Shown here in pieces: positions 17,189-26,894 of a stretch of 64,000 nt of DNA. The notes beneath the pieces are model-generated. The model saw only the letters and a list, made by a program, of their open reading frames with translations. It searched no databases and was not told where the DNA came from. The DNA comes from Fumia sp045615345 (GTDB taxonomy: Bacteria; Bacillota; Clostridia; Oscillospirales; Ruminococcaceae): the NCBI GenBank assembly GCA_045615345.1, contig JAZLER010000036.1, positions 89,718 through 153,717 on the forward strand. Reading direction: 5' to 3'. The position numbers were made by a program, and so were the translations under genes. Each line of letters opens with the position of its first letter. Position 1 is the first letter of the stretch.

Positions 17189-18516
17189 TGGAAATCAAAC
17201 TTTCGGACCATTTTACATACAAAAAACTTTTAAGATTCACTCTGCCGTCAATTGCGATGATGATTTTCACCTCGGTTTACGGGGTGGTTGACGGATTTTT
17301 CGTGTCGAACTTTGTGGGCAAGACCCCCTTTGCCGCAGTTAATCTCATATGGCCGTTTTTAATGATTATGGGTACTGTGGGTTTTATGTTCGGTACGGGC
17401 GGAAGTGCTATCGTTGCAAAGACATTAGGCGAGGGCGACAGCAAAAGGGCAAACGAGTATTTTTCGCTTTTTGTCTATGTTTCGTTCATCTTAGGCGTTA
17501 TAATCGCGGTACTCGGAATTGTGTTTTTGCCACAAGTGACTACCCTTATCGGTGGCGAGGGTGAGATGCACAGAAATGCCGTGTTATATGGCAGAATTAA
17601 CCTTTCAGCTTTGCCGTTTTTTATACTGCAGATGGAGTTTCAGACTTTTTTTGTAACAGCTGAAAAGCCGAAACTCGGGTTTTATGTCACGGTGGCTTCA
17701 GGGGTTACAAATATGGTGCTTGATGCGTTGCTTGTCGGAGTTTTTTCTCTTGGTATAACGGGGGCGGCTCTTGCTACTTCGTTAAGCCAGGTGGTTGGCG
17801 GTATTGCGCCGGTAATATATTTCTTAAAGAAAAATGACAGCCTGCTTTCCCTTGGCAAAACAAGGTATTACGGCAAAGCTGTCATAAAGGCGTGCATAAA
17901 CGGCTCGTCTGAGCTTATGAGCAATATTTCGATGTCGGTTGTGGGAATGCTTTACAACATTCAGCTTTTAAAATACGCAGGCGAAAACGGGGTTGCGGCA
18001 TACGGGGTTATTATGTATGTAAGCTTTATTTTTGCAGCAGCATTTATCGGCTATTCTATCGGTACGGCACCTGTTTTCGGATTTAATTTCGGAGCGCAAA
18101 ACCATAAGGAGCTCAGAAATGTTCTTAATAAAAGTGTGAAAATCATTTCTCTTTCTTCACTTTTAATGGTGGTTATGGGTGTTATGCTGGCGATGCCTCT
18201 GGCGAAGATTTTCGTGGGGTACGACACAGAACTTTTAACACTCACAACAAAAGGACTTAAAATCTATTCTTTCTGCTTTTTGTTTATGGGAATGGCAATT
18301 TTTGGCTCGGGCTTTTTCACTGCCCTTAACGATGGTGTGACTTCTGCATTCATTTCGTTTTTGAGAACCTTGGTGTTCCAGATTGCGGCGGTTATGCTCC
18401 TGCCTTTGATTTTTGACATTGAAGGTATCTGGATTTCGGTTGTGGTGGCAGAATTTATGGCGGCATTTTTATCGGTGCTTATGATTGTTATAAAGAGGAA
18501 ACATTTTCACTACTGA
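17188..18516 (+). CDS. MATE-family efflux transporter
   Basis: 442 residues with about 12 hydrophobic segments in two halves. Typical MATE features: N-terminal FTLPSIAMMIFTSVYGVVDGFFVSNFVG, GTGGSAIVAKTLGEGD, and the second-half repeat SISMSVVGMLYNIQLLKYAG ... GTAPVFGFNFGAQ. These proteins export drugs or metabolites with a Na+ or H+ gradient. Start codon overlaps the stop of the ceramidase-like gene, so the two are coupled. Substrate unknown. Confidence 0.92.
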   Translation: MEIKLSDHFTYKKLLRFTLPSIAMMIFTSVYGVVDGFFVSNFVGKTPFAAVNLIWPFLMIMGTVGFMFGTGGSAIVAKTLGEGDSKRANEYFSLFVYVSFILGVIIAVLGIVFLPQVTTLIGGEGEMHRNAVLYGRINLSALPFFILQMEFQTFFVTAEKPKLGFYVTVASGVTNMVLDALLVGVFSLGITGAALATSLSQVVGGIAPVIYFLKKNDSLLSLGKTRYYGKAVIKACINGSSELMSNISMSVVGMLYNIQLLKYAGENGVAAYGVIMYVSFIFAAAFIGYSIGTAPVFGFNFGAQNHKELRNVLNKSVKIISLSSLLMVVMGVMLAMPLAKIFVGYDTELLTLTTKGLKIYSFCFLFMGMAIFGSGFFTALNDGVTSAFISFLRTLVFQIAAVMLLPLIFDIEGIWISVVVAEFMAAFLSVLMIVIKRKHFHY

Positions 18517-18556
18517 TTCAACTAAGAGTGTCAAATTTTGTTGAAAGAAAATGAGC

Positions 18557-18574
18557 CTTCCCCTCGAGGGGAAG
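18557..18574. repeat. 18-bp perfect palindrome
   Basis: CTTCCCCTCGAGGGGAAG is self-complementary throughout. It may be a fragment of the CTCCC/GGGAG repeat family seen at 34805 and 60454. The rest of 18517-18748 is AT-rich with only a promoter. Confidence 0.5.
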
Positions 18575-18689
18575 CCCTTATATTCAAGTAGTTTTCAATT
18601 GAAATGTCAAGGTTCTGTCAAGGATTTTGACATTTTTTTTGCTTAAAAATCGGAGTTGTTGCAAAATCTTTCATTTTTTCAAAAATCGC

Positions 18690-18717
18690 TTGAAAAATTT
18701 TATTAAAAATGTATAAT
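18690..18717 (+). promoter_or_regulatory. Promoter TTGAAA-N16-TATAAT of the catabolic operon
   Basis: -35 at 18690-18695, perfect -10 at 18712-18717. The only clear promoter before the nine-gene run from 18749 to 27740. Confidence 0.6.
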
Positions 18718-18748
18718 TGAAGTAAAGGAATATATAAGGGGGATTATT

Positions 18749-19651
18749 GTGAAAAGACTTAAAAAGATTGACATTCATTGTCACGCACTTGAAGAAAAGG
18801 TTATAGGCGGTCCTAACAACTGGTTTTTTCCCGATGTAGACGATATGCGCAGAGCGTACGATTCAATGGGGGTTGAAAAAGCAGTACTGCTTCCGCTTGT
18901 TGACAACGCAGGTTGTCCGCAGTCACAGTCAATCCCTGAAGTTTTAAGAATCGCAAAAGAGCGCCCCGATACCATCGGCTGGTGGTTTTGTAACTTTGAC
19001 CCCGGTTTTGAATGCAACGACCCCGATGTAAATCTTTCTTTCTACCTTGAGCAGTATAAGGCTCTGGGCGCTAAAGGTGTGGGCGAGCTTACAAAGAATA
19101 TTTACTTTGACGATCCTATGATGATAAACCTTTTCAAACACTGTGAGGCTTGTAAGATGCCTGTGCTTTTCCATATCGGTCAGATGGGAAGGGACTACGG
19201 TATTGCTGACGATATGGGACTTCCAAGGCTTGAAAAGGTGCTTAAGATGTTCCCCGACCTTATCTTTATAGGACATTCCACAAAGTTCTGGAACGAGATA
19301 AGCGGTGACTGTTATCTTAAAGCCCGTGGTCAGTATCACTTGGGCCCTGTAACCGAGGGCGGCAGAGTTGTGGAACTTATGAGAAAGTACAAAAACCTTC
19401 ACTGCGATATGTCGGCAGGAAGCGGATATTTTGCTTTGACAAGAGATCCTGAGTTTACATATAAGTTCATCGAGGAGTTTCAGGACAGAATTTACTATGG
19501 AGCTGATATCTGTACTCCCGACCCATACGACAGACCTCTGATGAAATTACCTGAGTTTTTAGACGAAGCTATGGAACAGGGTAAAATCAGTTACGATGCA
19601 TACAGAAAGGTATGCCGCGATAACGCTTTAAGACTTCTGGAAGGAGAGTAA
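18749..19651 (+). CDS. Amidohydrolase_2-family metal-dependent hydrolase
   Basis: 300 residues, GTG start after AAGGGGGA. A TIM-barrel amidohydrolase: metal motif DIHCHA (H10, H12 region), VLFHIGQ, FIGHSTKFW and C-terminal YYGADICTPDPYD (catalytic Asp). The family hydrolyses lactones and C-N bonds or decarboxylates. It opens the operon 18.7-27.7 kb; the next gene starts one base after its stop. In this setting it might open a sugar lactone or process an amide; inference. Confidence 0.8.
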   Translation: MKRLKKIDIHCHALEEKVIGGPNNWFFPDVDDMRRAYDSMGVEKAVLLPLVDNAGCPQSQSIPEVLRIAKERPDTIGWWFCNFDPGFECNDPDVNLSFYLEQYKALGAKGVGELTKNIYFDDPMMINLFKHCEACKMPVLFHIGQMGRDYGIADDMGLPRLEKVLKMFPDLIFIGHSTKFWNEISGDCYLKARGQYHLGPVTEGGRVVELMRKYKNLHCDMSAGSGYFALTRDPEFTYKFIEEFQDRIYYGADICTPDPYDRPLMKLPEFLDEAMEQGKISYDAYRKVCRDNALRLLEGE

Positions 19652-19652
19652 T

Positions 19653-20663
19653 ATGGGATACAAATTCGGAGTTATCGGTTGCGGATTTATCGCAGGAATT
19701 CACGCGATGGCGATAAATGACATTGAAGGCACTGAGATTGTCGGTGCGTACGACCCTTTTGAAAAAGCGGCAGATGCTTATTGCGAAAAGTGGAACGCTA
19801 AAAAATATTTAAGCGAAGAAGAACTTTTAGCTGATGAAAATATTGACATCGTCTGCATCTGTACACCGAGCGGAAACCACGCGGCTACCGCAATTGCTGC
19901 TATGAAGAGTGGCAAGAATGTAGTGGTTGAAAAGCCGATGGCAATAAACAAAGAGGACTGCCAGAGAATAGTTGACACCCAGAATGAAACAGGCAAAAGT
20001 TGCGTTGTAATTTCTCAGCTGCGTTTTTCTGAAACAAGTAAAAAGGTTAAAGCGGCACTTAACGATAACAAACTCGGCAAGCTTGTGGAATGCGGTGTAC
20101 ATATGAAATACTTCCGTTCTGAAGAATATTATGCTTCCTCAAACTGGAGAGGGACATGGGCTATGGACGGCGGTGGAGCTTTGATGAATCAGGGTATCCA
20201 CGGCATTGACCTTATGCTTTACTATATGGGTGATGTCAAGAGTGTATCTGCTTTTTGCAGAACCTTAAGACATAACATTGAAGTAGAAGATACAGCAGTT
20301 GCTATTGTTGAATTCAAAAACGGTGCAATCGGTACCATTGAGGGTACTACTTCTGTTACTCCCGGTTACCCCAGACAGTTTGAAATCTGCGGTACCGAAG
20401 GAAGTATAATTTTAGAAGAAGATGCTGTTGTGAACTGGGATATCAGCGGTGAGGAACAGGAAAAGCAGGAAGCTTTGGTTTCTTCTCACGCAGACCCCAC
20501 AAAGATTTCGTTTGCGGGACATAAGGCGCAAATTCAAAACCTTATAAATCATCTCGAAAACGGAGAAAAAATCCTTATAGATGCAAATGAGGGCAGACGA
20601 AGTGTTGAACTTATTTGTGCTATATATGAATCATCAAAATTGGGTAAAAAAATTAATTTTTAA
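19653..20663 (+). CDS. Gfo/Idh/MocA-family NAD(P)-dependent oxidoreductase (first copy)
   Basis: 336 residues. N-terminal Rossmann GVIGCGFIAGIHAMAI and the hallmark VVVEKPMA (Lys for catalysis), then a C-terminal alpha/beta domain with MDGGGALMNQGIHGIDLMLYYMG. These enzymes oxidise sugars or cyclitols. Flanked by an amidohydrolase and a DegT aminotransferase, a combination that elsewhere makes or breaks amino sugars (compare NtdC/NtdA in kanosamine formation). Substrate not readable. Confidence 0.88.
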   Translation: MGYKFGVIGCGFIAGIHAMAINDIEGTEIVGAYDPFEKAADAYCEKWNAKKYLSEEELLADENIDIVCICTPSGNHAATAIAAMKSGKNVVVEKPMAINKEDCQRIVDTQNETGKSCVVISQLRFSETSKKVKAALNDNKLGKLVECGVHMKYFRSEEYYASSNWRGTWAMDGGGALMNQGIHGIDLMLYYMGDVKSVSAFCRTLRHNIEVEDTAVAIVEFKNGAIGTIEGTTSVTPGYPRQFEICGTEGSIILEEDAVVNWDISGEEQEKQEALVSSHADPTKISFAGHKAQIQNLINHLENGEKILIDANEGRRSVELICAIYESSKLGKKINF

Positions 20664-20676
20664 GGAGAGAAATATC

Positions 20677-22005
20677 ATGGCAGAAAAATTGGCATTATTT
20701 GGTGGAGAAAAAGCAGTACAGGGCGGTCTTGAAAGATGTCAGCGTCCCGTAGTTCCGGACAGCGCTTACAAAACAATCAACGATATGCTTTTAAAAGGCG
20801 ACATTTCCGCTTCTCCCGTAGTAGCAAGATTTGAAAAGAAATTCAGAGAATACATCGGCACAGAATACTCTTTGTGCTATGTAAACGGTACAACCTCTAT
20901 CCAGGCTGCTCTTTTTGCAGTAGGTGTAGGTGCAGGCGATGAAGTTATCGTTCCTTCCTTCACATTCTGGGCTACAGTAGGTCCCGTTGCTGCAGCAAAC
21001 GCTATCCCCGTTTTTGCTGATGTTGACCGCGATACACATTTGCTCACAGCAGAAACTATTGAAAAATGTATCACTCCCAAAACAAAGGCTATCCTTCTCG
21101 TTCACGTTTGGGGTAACCCCTGTGATATGGATTCTATCCTCGCACTCGCTAAGAAATATAACCTCAAAGTAGTTGAAGACTGCTCTCACGCTCATGGTGC
21201 TGAGTACAAAGGCAAAAAGGTTGGTTCCTTCGGCGATGTAGGATGCTTCTCCTTGCAGGGCTCCAAAGTACTCCCCGGTGGTGAAGGCGGTATCATGGTA
21301 ACAAACAACCGTGAATACTTTGAACGCGCTTGTGCACTCGGCCATTACGAAAGACTCGGCAACTTGCCCGATGATTCCGAATACAAAAAATACAGCCTCA
21401 CAGGTTTTGGTTTCAAACACAGAATCAACCCCTTTGCTGCTGCTATTGCTGAAGCAGGTCTTGAAAGACTTGACGAACTCAATGCTTTGAGAAAAGAAAA
21501 TGGCGAATATTTCGACAAACATCTCGCTGCAATGGGTCACATCAAACCCCTTAAAGAAGTTGAAGGCGGTAACAGAGTTTACGCTTACCACCATGCAGAA
21601 TACCTCCCTGAAAAGCTCAAAGGTCTTTCTATGCATACACTCCTTGAAGCTCTGACTGCTGAAGGTGCTTTCACAGGTCCCTGTGGATACGGTGTTCTTC
21701 ATAAAGCTCCTTTCTTTGCAGCTGACGGCCCTTATGCTGATAAATGTCATTTCGGTTGTCCTCACTACGGCGGAAAATATGCTCCCGCTGAATACCTCGA
21801 AGTTTCCGAGTATCTTAACAAATGTGTTATCTACGCAGCTCCCAGATTTGAGTATGAAGACAAGACAGTTATCGATGAATACATCCACGCACACCAGAAA
21901 GTAATTGATAACCTCGACCTCCTCCTTGAATATGATGCTAAGAAACAGGAAGCAGAAAAACAGCTCAAGAGTGACGGAAGAAGTATTACTACTTTCCGCA
22001 AATAA
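20677..22005 (+). CDS. DegT/DnrJ/EryC1/StrS-family PLP aminotransferase
   Basis: 442 residues from ATG 20677 (TAAGGAGAG upstream); a longer frame overlapping the previous gene is rejected. PLP enzyme acting on keto sugars or cyclitols. Visible: VPSFTFWAT, VVEDCSHAHGAEYKGKKVG (D168 ring contact) and FSLQGSK with Schiff-base lysine K197, FGFKHRINPFAAAIAEAG. Codon use is noticeably more biased (AAC, CTC, GGT) than in its neighbours, suggesting high expression. Lies between two Gfo/Idh genes. Either amination of a ketosugar or, in a catabolic operon, removal of an amino group. Confidence 0.9.
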   Translation: MAEKLALFGGEKAVQGGLERCQRPVVPDSAYKTINDMLLKGDISASPVVARFEKKFREYIGTEYSLCYVNGTTSIQAALFAVGVGAGDEVIVPSFTFWATVGPVAAANAIPVFADVDRDTHLLTAETIEKCITPKTKAILLVHVWGNPCDMDSILALAKKYNLKVVEDCSHAHGAEYKGKKVGSFGDVGCFSLQGSKVLPGGEGGIMVTNNREYFERACALGHYERLGNLPDDSEYKKYSLTGFGFKHRINPFAAAIAEAGLERLDELNALRKENGEYFDKHLAAMGHIKPLKEVEGGNRVYAYHHAEYLPEKLKGLSMHTLLEALTAEGAFTGPCGYGVLHKAPFFAADGPYADKCHFGCPHYGGKYAPAEYLEVSEYLNKCVIYAAPRFEYEDKTVIDEYIHAHQKVIDNLDLLLEYDAKKQEAEKQLKSDGRSITTFRK

Positions 22006-22016
22006 GGAGAGTTAAA

Positions 22017-22997
22017 ATGAGTACTCTTAAAATAGGTTTTGCAGGTTTTCGCCACGGCCATATTTTCGGACTTTACGGCGTAGCTGAAAATAATCCCGAT
22101 GTTGAGATTGTTGCCGCATGGGAAGAAAATGACGATGCAAGAAAAGCTGCAATCGAAAAGAAAAATGTAAACTTCAACTGCGATACATACGAAGAAATCC
22201 TTAATAATCCCGATATCGACATCGTTGCTATCGGGGACTATTACGGCAGACGCGGTGAGCTTGCTATCAAGGCTTTGAAAGCAGGCAAGCACGTTATCGC
22301 AGACAAGCCTTTGTGTACTTCTCTTAAAGAACTCAAAGAGATTAAAAAGCTTGTTAAGAAAACAGGTCTTAAGGTTGGACTTATGCTCGACCTTCGTTAT
22401 AACCCCTGCATTCTCGCTGCCAAAAAGCTTATTGAGGACGGCGAAATCGGTGAAGTGAATAACATTCTCTTCGGCGGTCAGCACCCTCTTTACTACGGCG
22501 AAAGACCTTCCTGGTACTTTGAAGAAGGTAAACACGGCGGTACTATCAACGATATCTCTATCCACGCTATGGATATTATAAAGAACTATCTTAAGCTTGA
22601 TGTTAAGGATATCTGTGCCGCACGCACATGGAACAAGCTTGCTGATAAGGAACCTCAGTTCAACGAAAGTGCACAGTTTATGCTCAAGCTTTCAAACAAT
22701 GTCGGCCTTATCGCAGATGTTTCCTATACTTGTCCTAATGGTATCGGTTTTGATTTGCCCTATTACTGGGAATTCAAAATCTGGGGAACAGATGGTATGA
22801 TGTGCTTTAACCTCAACGGACCGATAAATCTTTATAAGAAAACAGAAAATACTGTTACACTTGTTGATGGTATTACCACCGACAAAAACTATCTTACAGA
22901 CTTTATAGACGATATAAACGGAAAAGCTGACTACACTGCAGGTATTCTCGCTTCTTCCGAAGAAACACTTAAAATTCAGGCAAAAGCAGGTAAATAA
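22017..22997 (+). CDS. Gfo/Idh/MocA-family oxidoreductase (second copy)
   Basis: 326 residues. Catalytic HVIADKPLC is the family's (E/D)KP motif, and HGGTINDISIHAMDIIKNYL gives the conserved His. The nucleotide-binding start is GFAGFRHGHIFGLYG, in which the usual G-x-G-x-x-G is altered, so cofactor binding may differ from the first copy. Eleven bases after the aminotransferase. A hairpin follows at 23003-23030, so this may end the first half of the operon. Confidence 0.85.
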   Translation: MSTLKIGFAGFRHGHIFGLYGVAENNPDVEIVAAWEENDDARKAAIEKKNVNFNCDTYEEILNNPDIDIVAIGDYYGRRGELAIKALKAGKHVIADKPLCTSLKELKEIKKLVKKTGLKVGLMLDLRYNPCILAAKKLIEDGEIGEVNNILFGGQHPLYYGERPSWYFEEGKHGGTINDISIHAMDIIKNYLKLDVKDICAARTWNKLADKEPQFNESAQFMLKLSNNVGLIADVSYTCPNGIGFDLPYYWEFKIWGTDGMMCFNLNGPINLYKKTENTVTLVDGITTDKNYLTDFIDDINGKADYTAGILASSEETLKIQAKAGK

Positions 22998-23002
22998 TAT
23001 CA

Positions 23003-23036
23003 AGGCGGGACTTTTTAGGGTTCCGCCTTCAAAAAG
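23003..23036 (+). terminator. Hairpin between second Gfo/Idh gene and araC-type gene
   Basis: AAGGCGG / CCGCCTT stem with an A-rich, only weakly T-rich tail. It may attenuate rather than stop transcription, separating enzymes upstream from AraC-nagBA-uxuAB downstream. Confidence 0.5.
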
Positions 23037-23048
23037 TGAGGTGGAAAT

Positions 23049-23885
23049 ATGGAGGCCGAAAAAAACATTTACAGGGAAGATTTAGTCCCTGTGGTTGTTG
23101 AACATCTTGTGAGTGAGCCACATATTTTTCCGCCTCATTTGCATAATTACATCGAAATTTATTACAACATAAGGGGTTGCAGAAGGTATCTCATAAACGA
23201 CAGGTACTATCCCTGTGAGAAAAATGATATGTTTTTAACCCCTGCACTTCAGATCCACAAATCGCTTTTATATCCGGTAGACGAGTATGAGAGATGCATT
23301 ATAAGTCTTTCCTCGAAAATGGTGGAAAAACTTAAATCCCTTCCCAATATGCCGAGTAATCCTTTCAAAGCTATTTTCAAAGAAGATATAGTCTCCCACA
23401 AAACTCATCTTTCAGATGAGGAACACGACAAACTTATTGAACTTGTTACCATTTACAACAAGGAAAATGATGAAACCGAAAAGTTTATAATTCTGCTGAA
23501 AATCCTGAAATTTATCGCATATAAATTTGAAAATGATACTGTTTTGGACCAGAACTTTGCTCCTGAAACCGAGGCTGACAAGATTCTGGATTTTATCGAG
23601 CGAAACTTCAGGTCCCAGATTTCGGTTTCACAGCTTGCCAAAGATATGGCGTTAAGCGAATCACAGCTTTACAGAATGTTTACCAGAGAAACCGGTATGA
23701 CAATCAAAGAATACCTCATAAAAAGGCGCATTGCTGAGGCGAAAAAGATGCTTCAGCAGGGCTTTTCGGTTAAAAAAGCCTGTTTTGGTTCGGGCTTTAA
23801 CGATTATTCGAACTTTATAAAATCCTTCAAAAAGCTTGAGGGACATTCACCCGGACAGACAGAAGAATTAAATCCCCCTATTTAA
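23049..23885 (+). CDS. AraC-family transcriptional regulator
   Basis: 278 residues. N-terminal cupin-like sensor (HLVSEPHIFPPHLHNYIEIYYNIRG) and C-terminal double HTH: ISVSQLAKDMALSESQLYRMF and VKKACFGSGFNDYSNFIKSFKKLEGHSPG. Such proteins usually activate sugar catabolism on binding the sugar. Its place in the middle of the operon makes it the likely specific regulator of the flanking genes. Confidence 0.9.
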   Translation: MEAEKNIYREDLVPVVVEHLVSEPHIFPPHLHNYIEIYYNIRGCRRYLINDRYYPCEKNDMFLTPALQIHKSLLYPVDEYERCIISLSSKMVEKLKSLPNMPSNPFKAIFKEDIVSHKTHLSDEEHDKLIELVTIYNKENDETEKFIILLKILKFIAYKFENDTVLDQNFAPETEADKILDFIERNFRSQISVSQLAKDMALSESQLYRMFTRETGMTIKEYLIKRRIAEAKKMLQQGFSVKKACFGSGFNDYSNFIKSFKKLEGHSPGQTEELNPPI

Positions 23886-23899
23886 AAGGAGTAGATGAA

Positions 23900-24664
23900 A
23901 TGGCAGTTATTAAAAAAATTACCGCAGGCAATGCCGAAGTGAGAGTTTATGACTCAAGAAGAAGTATGGCGGCTTCTGCGGCGAAAGATATAGCGGAAAA
24001 AATTATAAAACTTTTAAAAGAAAAGAAAGAAATCAATATGATTTTTGCGGCAGCTCCTTCCCAGTCCGATACATTAGCTGAGCTTATCCTCTTTAAGGAC
24101 ATCGACTGGTCGAGAATTAATGCATTTCATATGGACGAATATATAGGACTTCCCGAAGGTGCACCCCAGGCGTTCGGCAACTTCCTCAAAAAGGATATCT
24201 TTGACAAGGTGCCCTTTAAATCCGTAAACCTTATCGACAGCTGTGCAACCGATGTTGATGCTGAATGTTTGCGATACGGCAAACTTGTTGATGTGAACAT
24301 TGATATTGTCTGCCTCGGTATCGGCGAAAACGGACATATCGCGTTCAACGACCCCGGCGTTGCTGATTTTAACGATAAAGAAATCATCAAGAAGGTAAAA
24401 CTCGATGAAAAATGCCGTAATCAGCAGGTTAATGACGGCTGTTTTGCAAAAATCGATGATGTGCCGAAATACGCACTTACTCTGACAGTTCCCACACTTT
24501 TCAAAGGCAACCATCTTTTCTGTATGGTGCCTGCAAAAACAAAGGCTGAGGCTGTTAAAAACACCGTGATGATGGACATTTCCGAAGAATGCCCTGCAAC
24601 AATTATGAAAAATCACAGCAGTGTTATTATTTACTGTGACAACGAAAGCGGAAAACTTATATGA
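23900..24664 (+). CDS. nagB: Glucosamine-6-phosphate deaminase (NagB family)
   Basis: 254 residues. Converts glucosamine-6-phosphate to fructose-6-phosphate and ammonia. Motifs: MIFAAAPSQSDTL, AFHMDEYIGLP (general-base Asp), and CLGIGENGHIAFNDPG. The stop overlaps the nagA start (TATATGA). NagB-like isomerases with other amino sugar phosphates exist, so the substrate in this operon may differ. Family assignment firm. Confidence 0.88.
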   Translation: MAVIKKITAGNAEVRVYDSRRSMAASAAKDIAEKIIKLLKEKKEINMIFAAAPSQSDTLAELILFKDIDWSRINAFHMDEYIGLPEGAPQAFGNFLKKDIFDKVPFKSVNLIDSCATDVDAECLRYGKLVDVNIDIVCLGIGENGHIAFNDPGVADFNDKEIIKKVKLDEKCRNQQVNDGCFAKIDDVPKYALTLTVPTLFKGNHLFCMVPAKTKAEAVKNTVMMDISEECPATIMKNHSSVIIYCDNESGKLI

Positions 24665-25839
24665 TTACAAAGATTATTAATGCAAAAATCGTCTGTGGCG
24701 ATGAAATAAACTTTGGTGAGAGCGTTTATTTTGAAAATGGCATTATCACTAAGATTACCTCGGAAGATTTGCCGTTTGACGAAGTAATTGATGCAAAAGG
24801 CAATTACCTTTCTGCAGGTTTTATCGACATTCATACCCACGGCGGTGGCGGTTTTGAGTTTATTGACGGCACAAAGGAAGCCTTCATTACTCCGGCGGTG
24901 CTCCACGCAAAACACGGCACAACCGCCCTTTATCCGACAGTGAGTTCAGGTAGTTTTGAGGAAATTGTCGGCAGCTGTGAAGCGTACAAAAATGTTATGA
25001 ATGAGCCTCATAACGGTGCAAGACTTATGGGACTTCATCTTGAGGGACCTTATTTTGCAATGTCGCAAAGAGGTGCTCAAGACCCTCGTTATGTGAGAAA
25101 TCCCGAGCCTTCCGAATATATGCAGATTATCGATAAGTATAAGGATATTTTAAGCCGATGGTCAGCAGCTCCCGAGCTTCCGGGCGCATTTGAATTTGCA
25201 AAAGCCCTTTCTGAAAACGGAATTTTAGCGGCTATGGGGCATACCGAGGTTGACTGTATCGGTGCCAAAGAGGCAATAGACTACGGTTTTACACATATCA
25301 CTCATCTTTACTCCTGCACTACTACTGTTATGCGAAAAAATGCTTTCAGGTACGCAGGTCTTAACGATGCGGCATTCCTTTATGACGACCTTACTGTTGA
25401 GATTATCGGTGACGGTTGCCACTTGCCAAAAGAACTTTTACAGTTTATCTATAAGCTCAAACCTGTGGAAAAAATCGCACTTATCACCGACTCTATCCGT
25501 TCTGCTGCTTGCGATTACCCCGAGGGTACAGTGGTGAAAGCACCCAACGGCGGAAGCGATACCATAATTGAAGATAATGTTGCAAAACTCCCCGATCGTA
25601 CAGCGTTTGCAGGAAGTATTGCCACAATGGACAGAGTGGTAAGAAATATGGTGAAATTAGCCGAAGCTCCCATCACAGATGCAGTCAAAATGGCAACAAA
25701 AGTCCCTGCTTCTATAATGAAAGAGGAAAAAATGGGTGAAATTAAACAAGGATATCTTGCCGACTTTGTCATTTTTGACGAGGATATTAATGTCAAGAGA
25801 ACAATAGTAGCGGGTAAAACCGTCTATGAAGGAGAATAG
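24661..25839 (+). CDS. nagA: N-acetylglucosamine-6-phosphate deacetylase
   Basis: 392 residues. Removes acetate from GlcNAc-6-phosphate, feeding NagB. Amidohydrolase-fold motifs: DIHTHGGGGFEFIDG, GLHLEGPYF (metal Glu), MGHTEVDC, THLYSCTTT and LITDSI (catalytic Asp). The region AATFPAxxG-like LAKLPDRTAFAGSIATMDR also fits. Start overlaps nagB. Together they show that an N-acetylated amino sugar phosphate is handled here. Confidence 0.9.
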   Translation: MITKIINAKIVCGDEINFGESVYFENGIITKITSEDLPFDEVIDAKGNYLSAGFIDIHTHGGGGFEFIDGTKEAFITPAVLHAKHGTTALYPTVSSGSFEEIVGSCEAYKNVMNEPHNGARLMGLHLEGPYFAMSQRGAQDPRYVRNPEPSEYMQIIDKYKDILSRWSAAPELPGAFEFAKALSENGILAAMGHTEVDCIGAKEAIDYGFTHITHLYSCTTTVMRKNAFRYAGLNDAAFLYDDLTVEIIGDGCHLPKELLQFIYKLKPVEKIALITDSIRSAACDYPEGTVVKAPNGGSDTIIEDNVAKLPDRTAFAGSIATMDRVVRNMVKLAEAPITDAVKMATKVPASIMKEEKMGEIKQGYLADFVIFDEDINVKRTIVAGKTVYEGE

Positions 25840-25842
25840 AGT

Positions 25843-26892
25843 ATGAAAATGTCATTCCGTTGGTATGGGGAAAGCGACCCCGTAACTTTAGAGTACATAA
25901 GACAAATCCCCAATATGCGCTCAATAGTAAGCGCTGTTTACGATGTAAAACCCGGTGAAGTATGGCCTGAAGAAAGCCTTCAGAAGATGAAAAATCAGGT
26001 TGAAGCAAACGGTATGCTTTTTGATATCGTTGAGTCGGTACCCGTTCCCGAGGATATCAAGCTTGGGTCAGCTAACCGCGATGAGCTTATCGAAGTTTAT
26101 TGCGAAAACATCAGAAGATGTGCAAAATACGGCATTAAATGTATCACATATAACTTTATGCCTGTTTTTGACTGGACCCGTACTCAGCTTGATAAAGAGC
26201 TTCCCGATGGTTCTACAAGCCTTGTTATGTACAAAAGTCAGCTTGAGGGTCTTGACCCCCTTACTGACGATATAAATCTCCCCGGCTGGGATGCAAGTTA
26301 TACTCAGGATGAAGTCCGCGACCTTATTACTGCTTATTCAAAACTTGGTGAGGAAGGACTCTGGGAAAACCTTGAATACTTCCTTAAAAAGATTATCCCC
26401 GTTGCAGAAGAGTGCGATGTGAGAATGGCTATCCATCCCGATGACCCGCCATACTCTATCTTCGGAATTCCGAGAATTGTCACAAATGAAGAGAATTTAG
26501 ACAGACTGCTTTCTGTTGTGGACTCTCCTGCCAACTCTCTTTGCCTCTGCACAGGTTCACTCGGTTGTGCATGCTTTAACGATGTGGAAAATCTTGTTGA
26601 TAAATACAGTAAGATGGACAGAATTGCATTTATGCATATCCGTCAGGTTGCGCTTTTCGATGACGGCAGTTTTGAGGAAAGAGGACATCTTTCCAAAGAC
26701 GGAAGCCTTGATATGTACAAAATCGTAAAAGCACTTGTTGACAATAACTTTGATGGTTATGTCCGTCCCGATCACGGCAGAATGATATGGGGCGAAACAG
26801 GTAAACCCGGTTACGGTCTTTACGACAGAGCGCTCGGTGCTACCTATATCAACGGACTTTTTGAAGCTTGCGAAAAGGCAAAAGGAGAATAA
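25843..26892 (+). CDS. uxuA: D-mannonate dehydratase
   Basis: 349 residues. Converts D-mannonate to 2-keto-3-deoxygluconate in hexuronate breakdown. Diagnostic MSFRWYGESDPVTLEYIRQIP at the N-terminus (first residues), CITYNFMPVFDWTRT, MAIHPDDPPYSIFG, CTGSLGC and FMHIRQV, with RPDHGRMIWGE near the end; His and Cys residues of the TIM-barrel metal site are kept. Four bases after nagA. Links this operon to a uronate or aldonate route. Confidence 0.93.
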   Translation: MKMSFRWYGESDPVTLEYIRQIPNMRSIVSAVYDVKPGEVWPEESLQKMKNQVEANGMLFDIVESVPVPEDIKLGSANRDELIEVYCENIRRCAKYGIKCITYNFMPVFDWTRTQLDKELPDGSTSLVMYKSQLEGLDPLTDDINLPGWDASYTQDEVRDLITAYSKLGEEGLWENLEYFLKKIIPVAEECDVRMAIHPDDPPYSIFGIPRIVTNEENLDRLLSVVDSPANSLCLCTGSLGCACFNDVENLVDKYSKMDRIAFMHIRQVALFDDGSFEERGHLSKDGSLDMYKIVKALVDNNFDGYVRPDHGRMIWGETGKPGYGLYDRALGATYINGLFEACEKAKGE

Positions 26893-26894
26893 AA

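Noticed and set aside
20791..21894. 367-codon open frame on the minus strand opposite the DegT gene
   Set aside because: It mirrors the codon bias of the real gene, is rich in Cys/Phe/Val and matches no family; no ribosome site.
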